Shown here: positions 7,779 through 15,669 of the stretch, in pieces
Layout of the letters: every line of letters starts with the position of its first letter
Numbering within the stretch: the stretch's first letter is position 1
Origin: Ruixingdingia sedimenti
GTDB lineage: Bacteria; Pseudomonadota; Alphaproteobacteria; Rhodobacterales; Rhodobacteraceae
Reading direction: 5' to 3'
DNA length: 64,000 nt
Assembly: GCF_031432425.1 (NCBI RefSeq)
Contig: NZ_JAVKPH010000007.1
Location: forward strand, 62,001-126,000
Position numbers and translations under genes: made by a program
The notes under the pieces: model-generated
Database searches by the model: none
What the model was told of the DNA's origin: nothing
Seen by the model: only the letters and a program-made list of their open reading frames with translations

Positions 7779-8237
7779 TCAATCCCCGTCCCCGAACCGA
7801 GTGCGCAGATCGCGCAGGACCGGGATTACCGCGCGGATACGGTCCATCCCGATCGCATTCACCGCATCGGCAAGCATCGGCACGATTGCCTGCACCGCCG
7901 CATCCCGCGCCATCCGGCCCGCGGGGCTGATCGACACGAACTTGCGCCGGGCGTCGTCCCAATCGGGGCGGATGTGGATATGGCCCGCCCATTCCAGCCG
8001 CGACAGCGTGTTGGTCATCGCCCCGCGCGTCACGTGGAACGCACGGGCCAGTTGCGCGGGGGTGCGTTCCTCCTGCGTGCGGGAAAGGTGGTTCAGCACG
8101 CTGAAATGCGACAGTTCCATCCCCCGGGGCAGCGCCTTGGACAGCCGGTTGCGCGCCAGCTGGTCGGCCATGAACAGCTCACCGAACAGGGTGATGGCGA
8201 TGTCCTCTACCCGGTCGAGGGGGCGGTGGGGGCTCAT
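7779..8237 (-). CDS. MarR-family transcriptional regulator
   Basis: 152 residues with a winged helix-turn-helix: ELSHFSVLNHLSR, RTPAQLARAFHVTRGAMTNTL (recognition region) and the wing DDARRKFVSISPAGR. It overlaps the stop of the upstream nitrilase-family gene (ATGA at 8234-8237) and is the last gene of comF-grxC-nit-marR. MarR dimers usually bind a palindrome and release it when a phenolic or oxidant ligand binds. Whether it controls its own operon cannot be told, since its position at the 3' end of the operon gives no clear operator. Confidence 0.9.
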   Translation of the reverse strand: MSPHRPLDRVEDIAITLFGELFMADQLARNRLSKALPRGMELSHFSVLNHLSRTQEERTPAQLARAFHVTRGAMTNTLSRLEWAGHIHIRPDWDDARRKFVSISPAGRMARDAAVQAIVPMLADAVNAIGMDRIRAVIPVLRDLRTRFGDGD

Positions 8238-9064
8238 GGTCCCTCGAACGGGCGGTCATGGGTCAGGGCGGGCACGCGGCCCCGGGCGCGGGCGACCTCT
8301 GCCAGATCCAGATCGGCGAAGATCACCCCCGGTTCGGTGCCCGCATCCGCCAGCACCTCGCCCCAGGGCGCGACGACCAGCGAATGGCCCCATGTCCGCC
8401 GCCCCTTGCCGGCGCGTTCGGCGTGAAAGCCGGTCTGTGCGGGGGCCAGCACGAAACACCCGGTCTCGATCGCGCGGGCGCGCAACAGCACCTCCCAATG
8501 CGCCTGCCCGGTGATGTGGTTGAAGGCCGAAGGCACCGTCAGGATATCGGCCCCCGCCTTTGCCAGATGACGATAGAGATGCGGGAACCGCAGGTCATAA
8601 CAGACCGTCATCCCCACCCGGCCGAACGGCGTTTGCGCCAGCACCGCCCGCGTCCCGGGGCGATAGCCCGCCGATTCGCGGAACACCTCGGTATCCGTCA
8701 CGTTCACGTCGAACATGTGGATCTTGTCGTACCGCGCCGCCACCGCGCCATCGGGGCCGATCAGGACGCTGCGGTTGGCGAACCGCCCGCCCGGGTCGTC
8801 GGTCAGCAGGCCGAGCGAGCCGGCCAGCAGCCAGACCCCCGCCCGCGCGGCCTCTGCCCGCAGGGCGGCCAGCGTGGGGTCGTCGCCTTCGTGCCGGAAC
8901 ACCGCGCGCTGGTGGCTGCGGCTGGTGGACAGCGCATTGGTGCATTCCGGCGTCAGCACAAAGACCGCCCCGCCCTCTGCCGCCGCGCGGATCAGCGCGA
9001 TGGTTTCCGGCAGGTTCTCCGCCGGATCGTCGCCCACCGTCATCTGCACCAGCCCCGCGCGCAT
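8234..9064 (-). CDS. Carbon-nitrogen hydrolase, Nit1/Nit2-like (deaminated glutathione amidase type)
   Basis: 276 residues with the triad E40 (LTPECTN), K114 (RYDKIHMFDV) and C155 (VCYDLRFP). DKIHMFDV, YDLRFPHLYR and GQAHWEVLLRARAIE are features of the Nit1/NitFhit branch, whose members repair deaminated glutathione. The neighbouring glutaredoxin gene, three bases upstream, fits a glutathione-related role. It is co-translated with the marR gene (4-bp overlap). Specific substrate assignment is inference from family and context. Confidence 0.88.
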   Translation of the reverse strand: MRAGLVQMTVGDDPAENLPETIALIRAAAEGGAVFVLTPECTNALSTSRSHQRAVFRHEGDDPTLAALRAEAARAGVWLLAGSLGLLTDDPGGRFANRSVLIGPDGAVAARYDKIHMFDVNVTDTEVFRESAGYRPGTRAVLAQTPFGRVGMTVCYDLRFPHLYRHLAKAGADILTVPSAFNHITGQAHWEVLLRARAIETGCFVLAPAQTGFHAERAGKGRRTWGHSLVVAPWGEVLADAGTEPGVIFADLDLAEVARARGRVPALTHDRPFEGP

Positions 9065-9067
9065 CGC

Positions 9068-9325
9068 CTAGTCCGCCAGCAGCGGGTCGAGCTTGCCGGT
9101 GGCATCCAGCGCGTGCAGGTCGTCGCTGCCGCCCACATGCACGTCACCGACAAAGATCTGCGGCACCGTGCGCCGCCCGTGCGCCCGCTGAACCATCGCC
9201 GTGCGCAGGCCGGGGTCGGCGGATACGTCGATTTCGGTGAAGGCGACCCCCTTGCGGGTCAGCAACCGCTTGGCCGCGTGGCAATAGCCGCAGAACGGCG
9301 TGGTATAGATTTCGACAGGTTTCAT
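9068..9325 (-). CDS. grxC: Glutaredoxin 3
   Basis: 85 residues: MKPVEIYTTPFCGYCHAAKR with the active-site pair C12-C15 (CGYC), TVPQIFVGDVHVGGSDDLHAL with the cis-proline and GG-D glutathione-binding motif. It reduces disulfides and glutathione mixed disulfides in the cytoplasm. The ATG at 9325 gives the standard GrxC length. It sits between comF (36 bp upstream) and the Nit-type hydrolase (3 bp downstream). Confidence 0.95.
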   Translation of the reverse strand: MKPVEIYTTPFCGYCHAAKRLLTRKGVAFTEIDVSADPGLRTAMVQRAHGRRTVPQIFVGDVHVGGSDDLHALDATGKLDPLLAD

Positions 9326-9361
9326 CGCATCATCCCCTGGGTCGGGCACGACTATAGGGAT

Positions 9362-10087
9362 TCAAACCTCTTTCGCAACGCGCGCGAGCGCCAGAACCGA
9401 AACCTCCGCCGCGCCGGCCGCCAGCGCCGCCTCTGCCGCCGCGGCCAGCGTCGCGCCGGATGTGAACACATCGTCCACCACCAGCACATGGCGGCCCTGC
9501 ACCCGGTCCCGGTGGCGGGGGGTGACGTGGATCGCGCCGGCCATGTTGATGAACCGCGCCTCGCGGTCGCGGCCGTCCTGGCTGGGGGTGCGGCGGGTGC
9601 GGTGCAGAAGGTCGGGGATATGGTCCAACCCCTGCGCACGGGCCAGCGCCCCCGACAGCACCGCCGCCTGGTTGAACCGCCGCCGCACCAGCCGCGTCCA
9701 GTGCACCGGCACCGGCGCCACCAGCATGTCGGGCCGCAGGATCGCCGCCCCCGCCCGCGCCAGCCACCCGGCGGCGGGGCGGGCAAGGTCCAGCCGGTCG
9801 CCGTGTTTCAGCGCCAGCACCAGCCCGCGCCCGTTGTCGCGATAGACCAGCGCCGCCCGCCCCCGCGCCCAGGGCCGGGGGATGCGCAGGCAGTCGTCGC
9901 AATAGAGCGGCCCGCCGCCGTCCTCGCCCCCCGGCAGCGGCTGGCCGCAGCCGTCGCAGACCACGCCCGCGATGAAGGGCGTATCGCGCCAGCACCGGCT
10001 GCACAGGCCGAAATCGCTGGTCACGAAAGCATCGCAGGACAGGCATTGCGGCGGGTAGATCATCTGCAACACCGCTTGCATTCCCAT
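9362..10087 (-). CDS. ComF family phosphoribosyltransferase-like protein
   Basis: 241 residues. The N-terminal zinc-ribbon-like part has CLSC, CSRC and CDGCGQPLP. The C-terminal phosphoribosyltransferase fold has the PRPP-binding loop VLVVDDVFTSGATL. ComF is needed for DNA uptake in competent bacteria, acting after import of single strands. In Rhodobacteraceae it is widely kept even where competence is not shown. An alternative start at the next Met (10081) is possible. The gene is first in the comF-grxC-nit-marR operon and is divergent from a methyltransferase gene, with only 25 bp between starts. Confidence 0.9.
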   Translation of the reverse strand: MGMQAVLQMIYPPQCLSCDAFVTSDFGLCSRCWRDTPFIAGVVCDGCGQPLPGGEDGGGPLYCDDCLRIPRPWARGRAALVYRDNGRGLVLALKHGDRLDLARPAAGWLARAGAAILRPDMLVAPVPVHWTRLVRRRFNQAAVLSGALARAQGLDHIPDLLHRTRRTPSQDGRDREARFINMAGAIHVTPRHRDRVQGRHVLVVDDVFTSGATLAAAAEAALAAGAAEVSVLALARVAKEV

Positions 10088-10112
10088 CGCACCCTCCTAT
10101 GGTCCGGCCATC

Positions 10113-10955
10113 ATGCAGAACCCGCCCCGGCTGACCGACACCCAGGCCCTTTCCCGCCACCGCGCCCGCGCCCTGCGCGCGCCGGCGATGTTCCTGCAAG
10201 ACCTCGCCGCCGACGAGGTGCAGGAGAGACTGCTCGACGTTAACAAAAGGTTTACGGCCCCCGCCGTGGTGAGCCCTTTTCCGCAGGTCTGGGCCCCGCG
10301 CCTGCCCGGCGCGCGCATCGTGCCGGATGCGGATGTGCTGGCGCTGGAACCGGGGGCGCATGATCTGGTGATCCATGCGCTCTGCCTGCACTGGGCCAAC
10401 GACCCGGTGGGCCAGATCGTGCAATGCCGCCGCGCGCTGCGCCCGGACGGGCTGTTCCTCGCGGTGCTGTTCGGGGGCCAGACGCTGGCCGAACTGCGCG
10501 CGAGCCTGGCCGAGGCCGAATCGCGCCTGACCGGGGGCCTGTCGCCCCGGGTGCTGCCGATGGGGGAAATCCGCGACCTTGGCGCGCTGTTGCAGCGCGG
10601 GGGGCTGGCGCTGCCGGTGGCCGATGCGCTGATGCAGCGCACAAGCTATGCCAGCGCCTTCCACCTGATGCGCGACCTGCGCGCGATGGGCGAAACCAGC
10701 GCCCTTGCCGCCCGGCCCCGCCGCTTTGCCCCCCGCGCGCTGTTCGCCGAGGCCGCGCGCATCCATGCCGAGAATTTCCCCGCCGAGGATGGCCGCGTCG
10801 CCGCGACGTTCGAGATGATCTTCCTCACCGGATGGGCGCCCGACGACAGCCAGCCGAAACCGCTGCGCCCCGGGTCGGCCACCCACCGTCTGGCCGATGC
10901 GCTGCGCACGGTGGAACGGCCGCTGCCCGAAAGCCCCGCGAAACCCGAGGATTGA
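10113..10955 (+). CDS. Class I SAM-dependent methyltransferase (BioC/NDUFAF5-like)
   Basis: 280 residues. It has ALEPGAHDLVIHALCLHWANDPVGQIVQ and FLAVLFGGQTLAELRASLAEAE, features of the alphaproteobacterial branch related to mitochondrial NDUFAF5 (an arginine hydroxylase acting on complex I) and to BioC. The glycine-rich SAM motif I is poor near the N-terminus, as in that branch, so the true reaction may be hydroxylation and not methylation. The gene is followed 56 bp later by ferrochelatase. No biotin genes are close by, which argues against BioC. Confidence 0.75.
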   Translation: MQNPPRLTDTQALSRHRARALRAPAMFLQDLAADEVQERLLDVNKRFTAPAVVSPFPQVWAPRLPGARIVPDADVLALEPGAHDLVIHALCLHWANDPVGQIVQCRRALRPDGLFLAVLFGGQTLAELRASLAEAESRLTGGLSPRVLPMGEIRDLGALLQRGGLALPVADALMQRTSYASAFHLMRDLRAMGETSALAARPRRFAPRALFAEAARIHAENFPAEDGRVAATFEMIFLTGWAPDDSQPKPLRPGSATHRLADALRTVERPLPESPAKPED

Positions 10956-11011
10956 CCGCGGCGAGATTCCGCCTATCTCGGGCCCGAGGCCCCGCGCCAA
11001 CAGGAGTACCG

Positions 11012-12073
11012 ATGCCCGACACCCCCCAGACCCCGCCCCACGCCCCCGCGAGCCACCCCAAGGTGCCCCGGCGCAGGGTCGGCGTGCTGCTGGCCAATCT
11101 GGGCACGCCGGACAGCCCCGACTACTGGTCGATGCGGCGTTACCTGAACGAATTCCTGTCGGACAAAAGGGTGATCGACCTGCCGTCGTGGAAATGGCAG
11201 CCGCTGTTGCAGCTGATCATCCTGACCAAGCGGCCCTTCAGTTCCGGCGCGAACTACCGGCTGATCTGGAACACCGAAAAGAACGAAAGCCCGCTGATGA
11301 CGATCACCCGGTCCCAGACAGAGGCGATCGCGGCGGCGCTGGCGGACCGTTACGGCGACGACGTGATGGTCGATTTCTGCATGCGCTACGGCAACCCCTC
11401 GACCTTCGACAAGGTGCGGCAGATGGTCGCCGCGGGATGCGACAAGGTGCTGTTCTTCCCGCTTTATCCGCAATACGCGGGCGCGACGACCGCCACCGCC
11501 AACGACCAGTTTTTCCGCGCGCTGATGCGGGAACCGGCGCAGCCCGCGGCGCGCACGGTGCCGGATTACTTCGAACATCCCCTCTATATCGAGGCGCTGG
11601 CGCAATCGGTGGAAACCGCCTATGCGGCGCTGCCCGCGCGGCCGGATGTGCTGGTGGCGTCCTACCACGGGATGCCGCAGCGATACCTGATGCAGGGCGA
11701 CCCCTATCACTGCAAATGCCAGAAAACCTCGCGCCTGTTGCGCGAACGGCTTGGATGGGCGGCAGGCGACATCGACACCACCTTCCAGTCCGTCTTCGGG
11801 CGCGAGGAATGGCTGCGCCCCTACACGGTCGAACATGTGGCCGAACTGGCGAAGGCGGGAAAGAAGAACATCGCCGTCATCGCGCCGGCCTTTTCCGCCG
11901 ACTGCATCGAGACGCTGGAGGAAATCCAGGGCGAGATCCAGGAGGCGTTCCGCCACGCCGGGGGCGAGCATTTCACCTATATCCCCTGCCTCAACGACCA
12001 GCCCGCGCATATCGCGGCCCTGGTACAGGTGATCGAGGACAATCTGGCCGGATGGCTGGACCCGGCGCGCTAG
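11012..12073 (+). CDS. hemH: Ferrochelatase
   Basis: 353 residues from the ATG at 11012, preceded by the ribosome binding site AGGAG. The conserved parts are RVGVLLANLGTPDSPD, FFPLYPQYAGATTATAND, SYHGMPQRYLMQGDPY (active-site His) and PAFSADCIETLEEI (conserved Glu). The enzyme inserts Fe2+ into protoporphyrin IX, the last step of haem synthesis, at the inner membrane. The N-terminal extension of about 20 residues rich in Pro is not part of the fold. hemJ and hemW are also in this window but not adjacent. Confidence 0.97.
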   Translation: MPDTPQTPPHAPASHPKVPRRRVGVLLANLGTPDSPDYWSMRRYLNEFLSDKRVIDLPSWKWQPLLQLIILTKRPFSSGANYRLIWNTEKNESPLMTITRSQTEAIAAALADRYGDDVMVDFCMRYGNPSTFDKVRQMVAAGCDKVLFFPLYPQYAGATTATANDQFFRALMREPAQPAARTVPDYFEHPLYIEALAQSVETAYAALPARPDVLVASYHGMPQRYLMQGDPYHCKCQKTSRLLRERLGWAAGDIDTTFQSVFGREEWLRPYTVEHVAELAKAGKKNIAVIAPAFSADCIETLEEIQGEIQEAFRHAGGEHFTYIPCLNDQPAHIAALVQVIEDNLAGWLDPAR

Positions 12074-12124
12074 GCACGAAGCCGAATTCCGATCCGTGCC
12101 GGATGCAGGACAAACAAAAAAGAA

Positions 12125-12146
12125 GGGCGCCGGAAGACCGGCGCCC
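12125..12146 (-). terminator. Rho-independent terminator after the 60-residue peptide gene
   Basis: A 9-bp perfect stem (GGGCGCCGG, loop of four, CCGGCGCCC; 12125-12133 and 12138-12146) is followed on the minus strand by TTCTTTTTTGTTTG. It ends the small peptide transcript and may also limit read-through between hemH and this convergent gene. Confidence 0.8.
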
Positions 12147-12170
12147 GAATTCGGCCCTTTGGGACCGTTC

Positions 12171-12353
12171 TCAGTTCGCGGCAGCCGCGGCAGCCACGGC
12201 CACCAGCAGGATCAGCGGAACGATCACGCCGCTGGCCGACGAGCTGGTCTGAGCCTGGACGACCGGGGGCTCGACCTGCGGTTGAACCAGACCACCAGCG
12301 AACGCCGACGACGCCGCAAGCGACAGAGCGGCAGCAAGAGCGACTTTCTTCAT
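12171..12353 (-). CDS. Small exported protein of unknown function, 60 residues
   Basis: Starts MKKVALAAALSLAASSAFAG, a clear Sec signal peptide with cleavage after AFA, followed by a short Pro/Gln/Val-rich linker (GLVQPQVEPPVVQAQTSSSAS) and a hydrophobic C-terminal segment (GVIVPLILLVAVAAAAAAN). The mature peptide is only about 41 residues. A strong ribosome binding site (GGAGGT, six bases before the ATG) and a clean terminator mark it as a real, probably well expressed monocistronic gene. The Pro-rich linker plus C-terminal membrane helix suggests a small membrane-anchored periplasmic protein. I do not recognise the family and give no function. Confidence 0.85.
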   Translation of the reverse strand: MKKVALAAALSLAASSAFAGGLVQPQVEPPVVQAQTSSSASGVIVPLILLVAVAAAAAAN

Positions 12354-12496
12354 CTTGACCTCCAATAGGACCTGCCACCGAGGTTGCAGAGGGCGGCAAC
12401 AGGCGCGAAAGTGTACCTCGTATCTGCTTCTAAGCATCGCCCGAAAGAAAAGGCAACTGGGGAAAACCCATGTTGCCGCGCCGAAACGCGGCGTTG

Positions 12497-13102
12497 TCAA
12501 ATCAGCAACACCTGCGTGCCGACTTGGGCCAGATCGTAAAGTTCGAGGATATGTTCGTTGTACAAGCCCACGCAACCATTGGAAGATCTGCGGCCGATCT
12601 TGCGCGTGTCATGGGTGCCGTGAATCCGGTAATAGGTCCACGACAGATAAAGCGCGCGCACCCCCATGGGGTTTTCCGGCGACCCGCCGGGCACCACATC
12701 GGGCCATTCGGGATTGCGTAGCTTCATCGCCGGCGTCGGGCGCCAGGATGGGTTGACCACCTTCTGCACGACCTCTGTCCGGCCCCGGCGCGTCAGATCC
12801 TCGGTCAGCGGCACCGAGGTGGGATAGAGCTTGTAGATCGACTGGTCTTCCGACCAGAAATGCAGCGCGCGCGAGGTGGTGTCGACCAGGATCGCCCCCT
12901 TGCGGGTGTCGCTGAAATAGGGCCGCCAGTCCAGCGAGCGGAAGCTGGAAATGTTGCGGCGCACCAGACCGTCGACCTGCGATTCCATTTCCGTGGTGCC
13001 GTTGGTCTGCGCCAGCGCGGGCATGGCCAGCGTGCCCATCGCCACCGCGCTGCCGGCCAGGAACCCGCGCCGGTTGATCCCGGGCTTTTGCGAACTGCTC
13101 AT
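12497..13102 (-). CDS. L,D-transpeptidase (YkuD family), Tat-exported
   Basis: 201 residues from the ATG at 13102. The twin-arginine signal is NRRGFLAGSAVAMGTLAMPALA with cleavage near ALA. The YkuD domain occupies about residues 75-200: ILVDTTSRALHFW, then YRIHGTHDTRKIGRRSSNGCVGL with the catalytic His and Cys of the HGT...S.GC motif. Such enzymes make 3-3 crosslinks or attach proteins to peptidoglycan. In-frame Met codons lie further upstream (13123, 13135), but the one chosen gives a normal Tat n-region. It is the first of two L,D-transpeptidase genes within 2 kb. Confidence 0.9.
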   Translation of the reverse strand: MSSSQKPGINRRGFLAGSAVAMGTLAMPALAQTNGTTEMESQVDGLVRRNISSFRSLDWRPYFSDTRKGAILVDTTSRALHFWSEDQSIYKLYPTSVPLTEDLTRRGRTEVVQKVVNPSWRPTPAMKLRNPEWPDVVPGGSPENPMGVRALYLSWTYYRIHGTHDTRKIGRRSSNGCVGLYNEHILELYDLAQVGTQVLLI

Positions 13103-13292
13103 GTCAGGAACCCTTTCCTGCGTCATCGAATACAAGCTGTCCGTTTACGCCCCTTGCAGGCTTTTCGCAATTCAAAGCGCCGTCATCGGCAACGCGGCGC
13201 CAAACTGACCAAAGCGTGTACCGCCCCGGATTTGATCCCGCCCCCCGCTTGCTGTAATGCAGGGCCAACCGGGACAACACGGATGACCCCAG

Positions 13293-13802
13293 ATGAGACG
13301 TTCCCTCGCCATCGCGCTGTGCGGCGCGCTTGCCCTGACGGCCTGCGCCGCGCCTGCCGTTCAGCTTGGCTCGGATGGCAAGCCGCTGCCGCAGCTTTAC
13401 AAGCTGTCCCCGGCTGAAACCGGCAAGATCCAGCTTCGGGTGCTTGATTCGGTCAACGCGCTGCGCCGGGCGCGGGCAGCGGGGCCGCTGCAGCTGAACG
13501 CCGAACTCAACGCCGCCGCCGCGACGCATTCGCGCGACATGTCGGTGCAGAACCGGCCGTGGCATTTCGGATCCGACGGGTCGTCGCCGCTGGACCGGGT
13601 CAGGCGCGCGGGCTATCCGGGCATGATGCTGGGCGAACTGATCTCGGAAACCTACGAGACGGAACTGGAAACGCTCGCCGCCTGGACCAAGGACCCAGAC
13701 ACCCGCACGATCCTGCTGCAACCCGAGGCGCGGGATCTGGGTTTTGCCTATTACCAGGAACCGAACGGCAAGATCTGGTGGACGCTGCTGACCGGCGGCT
13801 GA
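13293..13802 (+). CDS. CAP-domain (SCP/PR-1-like) lipoprotein
   Basis: 169 residues. A lipoprotein signal with the lipobox LTAC (Cys at residue 18) is followed by a CAP domain: LDSVNALRRARAAGPLQLNAELNAAAATHSRDM (helical start with the conserved His), GELISE (conserved Glu) and the C-terminal LGFAYYQEPNGKIWWTLLTGG. The usual second histidine of the CAP cavity (in SPxHR) is replaced: the sequence here is DPDTRTILL. Bacterial CAP proteins are extracytoplasmic and poorly characterised. It lies between two L,D-transpeptidase genes, divergent from one and convergent with the other, so an envelope role is plausible. Confidence 0.85.
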   Translation: MRRSLAIALCGALALTACAAPAVQLGSDGKPLPQLYKLSPAETGKIQLRVLDSVNALRRARAAGPLQLNAELNAAAATHSRDMSVQNRPWHFGSDGSSPLDRVRRAGYPGMMLGELISETYETELETLAAWTKDPDTRTILLQPEARDLGFAYYQEPNGKIWWTLLTGG

Positions 13803-13812
13803 TCCGGCAGGG

Positions 13813-13832
13813 CCGGGGGCGGACGCCCCCGG
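13813..13832. terminator. GC-rich inverted repeat between convergent envelope genes
   Basis: A 9-bp perfect inverted repeat (CCGGGGGCG, two-base centre, CGCCCCCGG) lies 10 bases after the CAP gene stop and 25 bases before the end of the convergent L,D-transpeptidase gene. There is no U-run, so it may be only a stable 3' end or a Rho-dependent site. Confidence 0.4.
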
Positions 13833-13857
13833 GGCCCCGGGGCCGCGCGCGCCGGGT

Positions 13858-14361
13858 TCAGGGATAGATCACCACCGGGGTGCTGAGGCGCACCATCGAA
13901 TAGATCTCTTCCATCTCGCGGTCGGTGACGGCGATGCAACCATCCGTCCAGTCCACGCCGCGGCCCCGGGCGGTATGCTTGCCCGCGCGGCCATGGATGA
14001 AGATGTCGCCCCCCGGCGAGACGCCTGCCGCCCGCGCGACCTCGACATCCACGGGCCGGGGATAGGAAATCCCCACCGACAGGTGGAAGTTGCTGTTGGG
14101 GTTCTGCCGGTCGATGAAATAGATGCCTTCGGGCGTGCGGCCGTCGCCCTCGCGCTGCTTGTGGCCCACGGGGTTGGAGCCGAGCCCGATGCGATAGCTT
14201 TTCAGCACCTCGTTATGGTGCAGCAGATACATGCGCCGGGCGCTTTTATGCACCTCGATCCGCGTGACCTCTGGCCCGTGATAGCGTTTGAACTTGCCCG
14301 AACCGCAGGCGGTCAGACCAAAGGCCACCGCCAGCACCAGAAGCACCCTGAAGAACCACAT
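13858..14361 (-). CDS. L,D-transpeptidase family lipoprotein (YafK-like)
   Basis: 167 residues. The signal MWFFRVLLVLAVAFGLTACG has the lipobox LTAC (Cys19). The YkuD-like domain has IEVHKSARRMYLLHHNEVLKSY, GDGRTPEGIYFIDRQN, IFIHGRAGKH and WTDGCIAVTDREM, with the catalytic His and Cys. This spacing and the EGxYFI motif match the YafK/DpaA subgroup, in which E. coli DpaA removes Braun lipoprotein from peptidoglycan. The gene is monocistronic, with a 90-bp gap to the RNA methyltransferase upstream. Confidence 0.88.
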   Translation of the reverse strand: MWFFRVLLVLAVAFGLTACGSGKFKRYHGPEVTRIEVHKSARRMYLLHHNEVLKSYRIGLGSNPVGHKQREGDGRTPEGIYFIDRQNPNSNFHLSVGISYPRPVDVEVARAAGVSPGGDIFIHGRAGKHTARGRGVDWTDGCIAVTDREMEEIYSMVRLSTPVVIYP

Positions 14362-14451
14362 AAGCCTGTTGTCCTGCCCCTCGGTATTTTGGGACGAAAA
14401 TAGCGAAAAACGCGGCCCCGCTCAATCCCTGCGGCCCGGGGGCCGGCGGGT

Positions 14452-15669
14452 TCAGGGGGTGCGTGTCAGGCAGGCCACAAGCTCCACATGGGTGGACCAG
14501 CGGAACTGGTCCACCACCTGCACCCAGTCCAGCCGATAGCCCGCCGCCACCAGAACCGCCGCATCGCGGGCAAAGGTGACGGGGTTGCAGGATACGGCGG
14601 CGATGCGGGGCGGCCCGGATTCGGCCAGCATGCGGGTCTGCGCCTCTGCCCCGGCGCGGGGCGGGTCGATCACCGCGGCGTCGAAACCGCGCAGGTCTTC
14701 GGCCACCAGCGGGCGGCGGAACAGGTCGCGCGTCTCTGTCGTGACGCGCTTCAGCCCCTCGGCCTGCCGCCAGCCCTGCGCCAGCGCCCCGGTCAGCGCG
14801 GCCTCGCCCTCCACCGCGTGGACCTCTGCCTGCCGGGCCAGCGGCAGGGCGAAGGTGCCGCAACCGGCGAAAAGATCCACCACCCGCCGCGCACCCCCCA
14901 CGGCCTCGGCCACCGCGTCGCGCAGGGCGGCTTCGCCCGCCTCGGTCGCCTGAAGGAAGGCGCCCGGCGGCGGGGTGACGCGGATGCCGTCGAAGGCCAC
15001 CACCGGGGGCACGCGCAGGGCGACGGGCTCGCCGTCCCATGTCAGGCGGGCGATCCCGTGGGCCTCCGCCAGTGCCGCAATCTGCTGACGCAGTGACGCA
15101 TCCAGCGCCTTGCCCCCGGCCACGGCGATATCCGGCCCCGTCAGGCTGCGCGTCACGGTCAGCGTCAGTTCCCCCTTGCGCGACCCGCCCGCCTCGGTGA
15201 TCGTCGCCACTGCCGGGAAGGTCGCGATCAGATCGGGATGCAGCAGCCGGCAGTCGGGCACAGCGACCAGCATGTCCGACCCGCGCGCATGAAACCCCAC
15301 CGTCACCCCCACCTTCGTCCGCCGCGCCGACAGCGTCGCGCGCCGTCGCGACCGGGGCGGCGAGGTGACGATGGGCCGGAACGGCGCAGACAGCCCCTGC
15401 CCGGCCAGCGCGGCCTCGACCACCGCCTGTTTCCAGCCCGCGACGAAATCGTCCGACGCATGCTGCAACGCACAACCGCCGCAGGTGCGGGCATGGGCGC
15501 AGGGCGGCTTCACCCGCTGCGGCGAGGGTGCGAGGATCCGCGGTTTGGCAAGGGTAGAGCCTTCCAACTCTCCCTCCACCACCTCGCCGGGCAACATGCC
15601 GGGCACATAGACGGGGCCGGGCGCGATGCCGTCGCCCAGATGGCCCAGCCTTTCGATGGTCACGATCAT
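14452..15669 (-). CDS. 23S rRNA/tRNA uracil-5-methyltransferase (RlmC/RlmD/TrmA family)
   Basis: 405 residues. The N-terminal TRAM-like part begins MIVTIERLGHLGDGIAPG, followed by a cysteine cluster (PPCAHARTCGGCALQH) that binds an Fe-S cluster in RlmD. The catalytic domain has VVDLFAGCGTFALPLAR (SAM motif I), VIDPPRAGAEAQ and the nucleophile in SCNPVTFARD. The family methylates C5 of uracil in 23S rRNA (U1939 in E. coli) or tRNA. The start ATG overlaps the stop of the upstream ABC transporter gene, placing it at the 3' end of the hslO-nudix-cca-ABC-ABC operon. Which RNA is the target cannot be decided from sequence. Confidence 0.9.
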   Translation of the reverse strand: MIVTIERLGHLGDGIAPGPVYVPGMLPGEVVEGELEGSTLAKPRILAPSPQRVKPPCAHARTCGGCALQHASDDFVAGWKQAVVEAALAGQGLSAPFRPIVTSPPRSRRRATLSARRTKVGVTVGFHARGSDMLVAVPDCRLLHPDLIATFPAVATITEAGGSRKGELTLTVTRSLTGPDIAVAGGKALDASLRQQIAALAEAHGIARLTWDGEPVALRVPPVVAFDGIRVTPPPGAFLQATEAGEAALRDAVAEAVGGARRVVDLFAGCGTFALPLARQAEVHAVEGEAALTGALAQGWRQAEGLKRVTTETRDLFRRPLVAEDLRGFDAAVIDPPRAGAEAQTRMLAESGPPRIAAVSCNPVTFARDAAVLVAAGYRLDWVQVVDQFRWSTHVELVACLTRTP

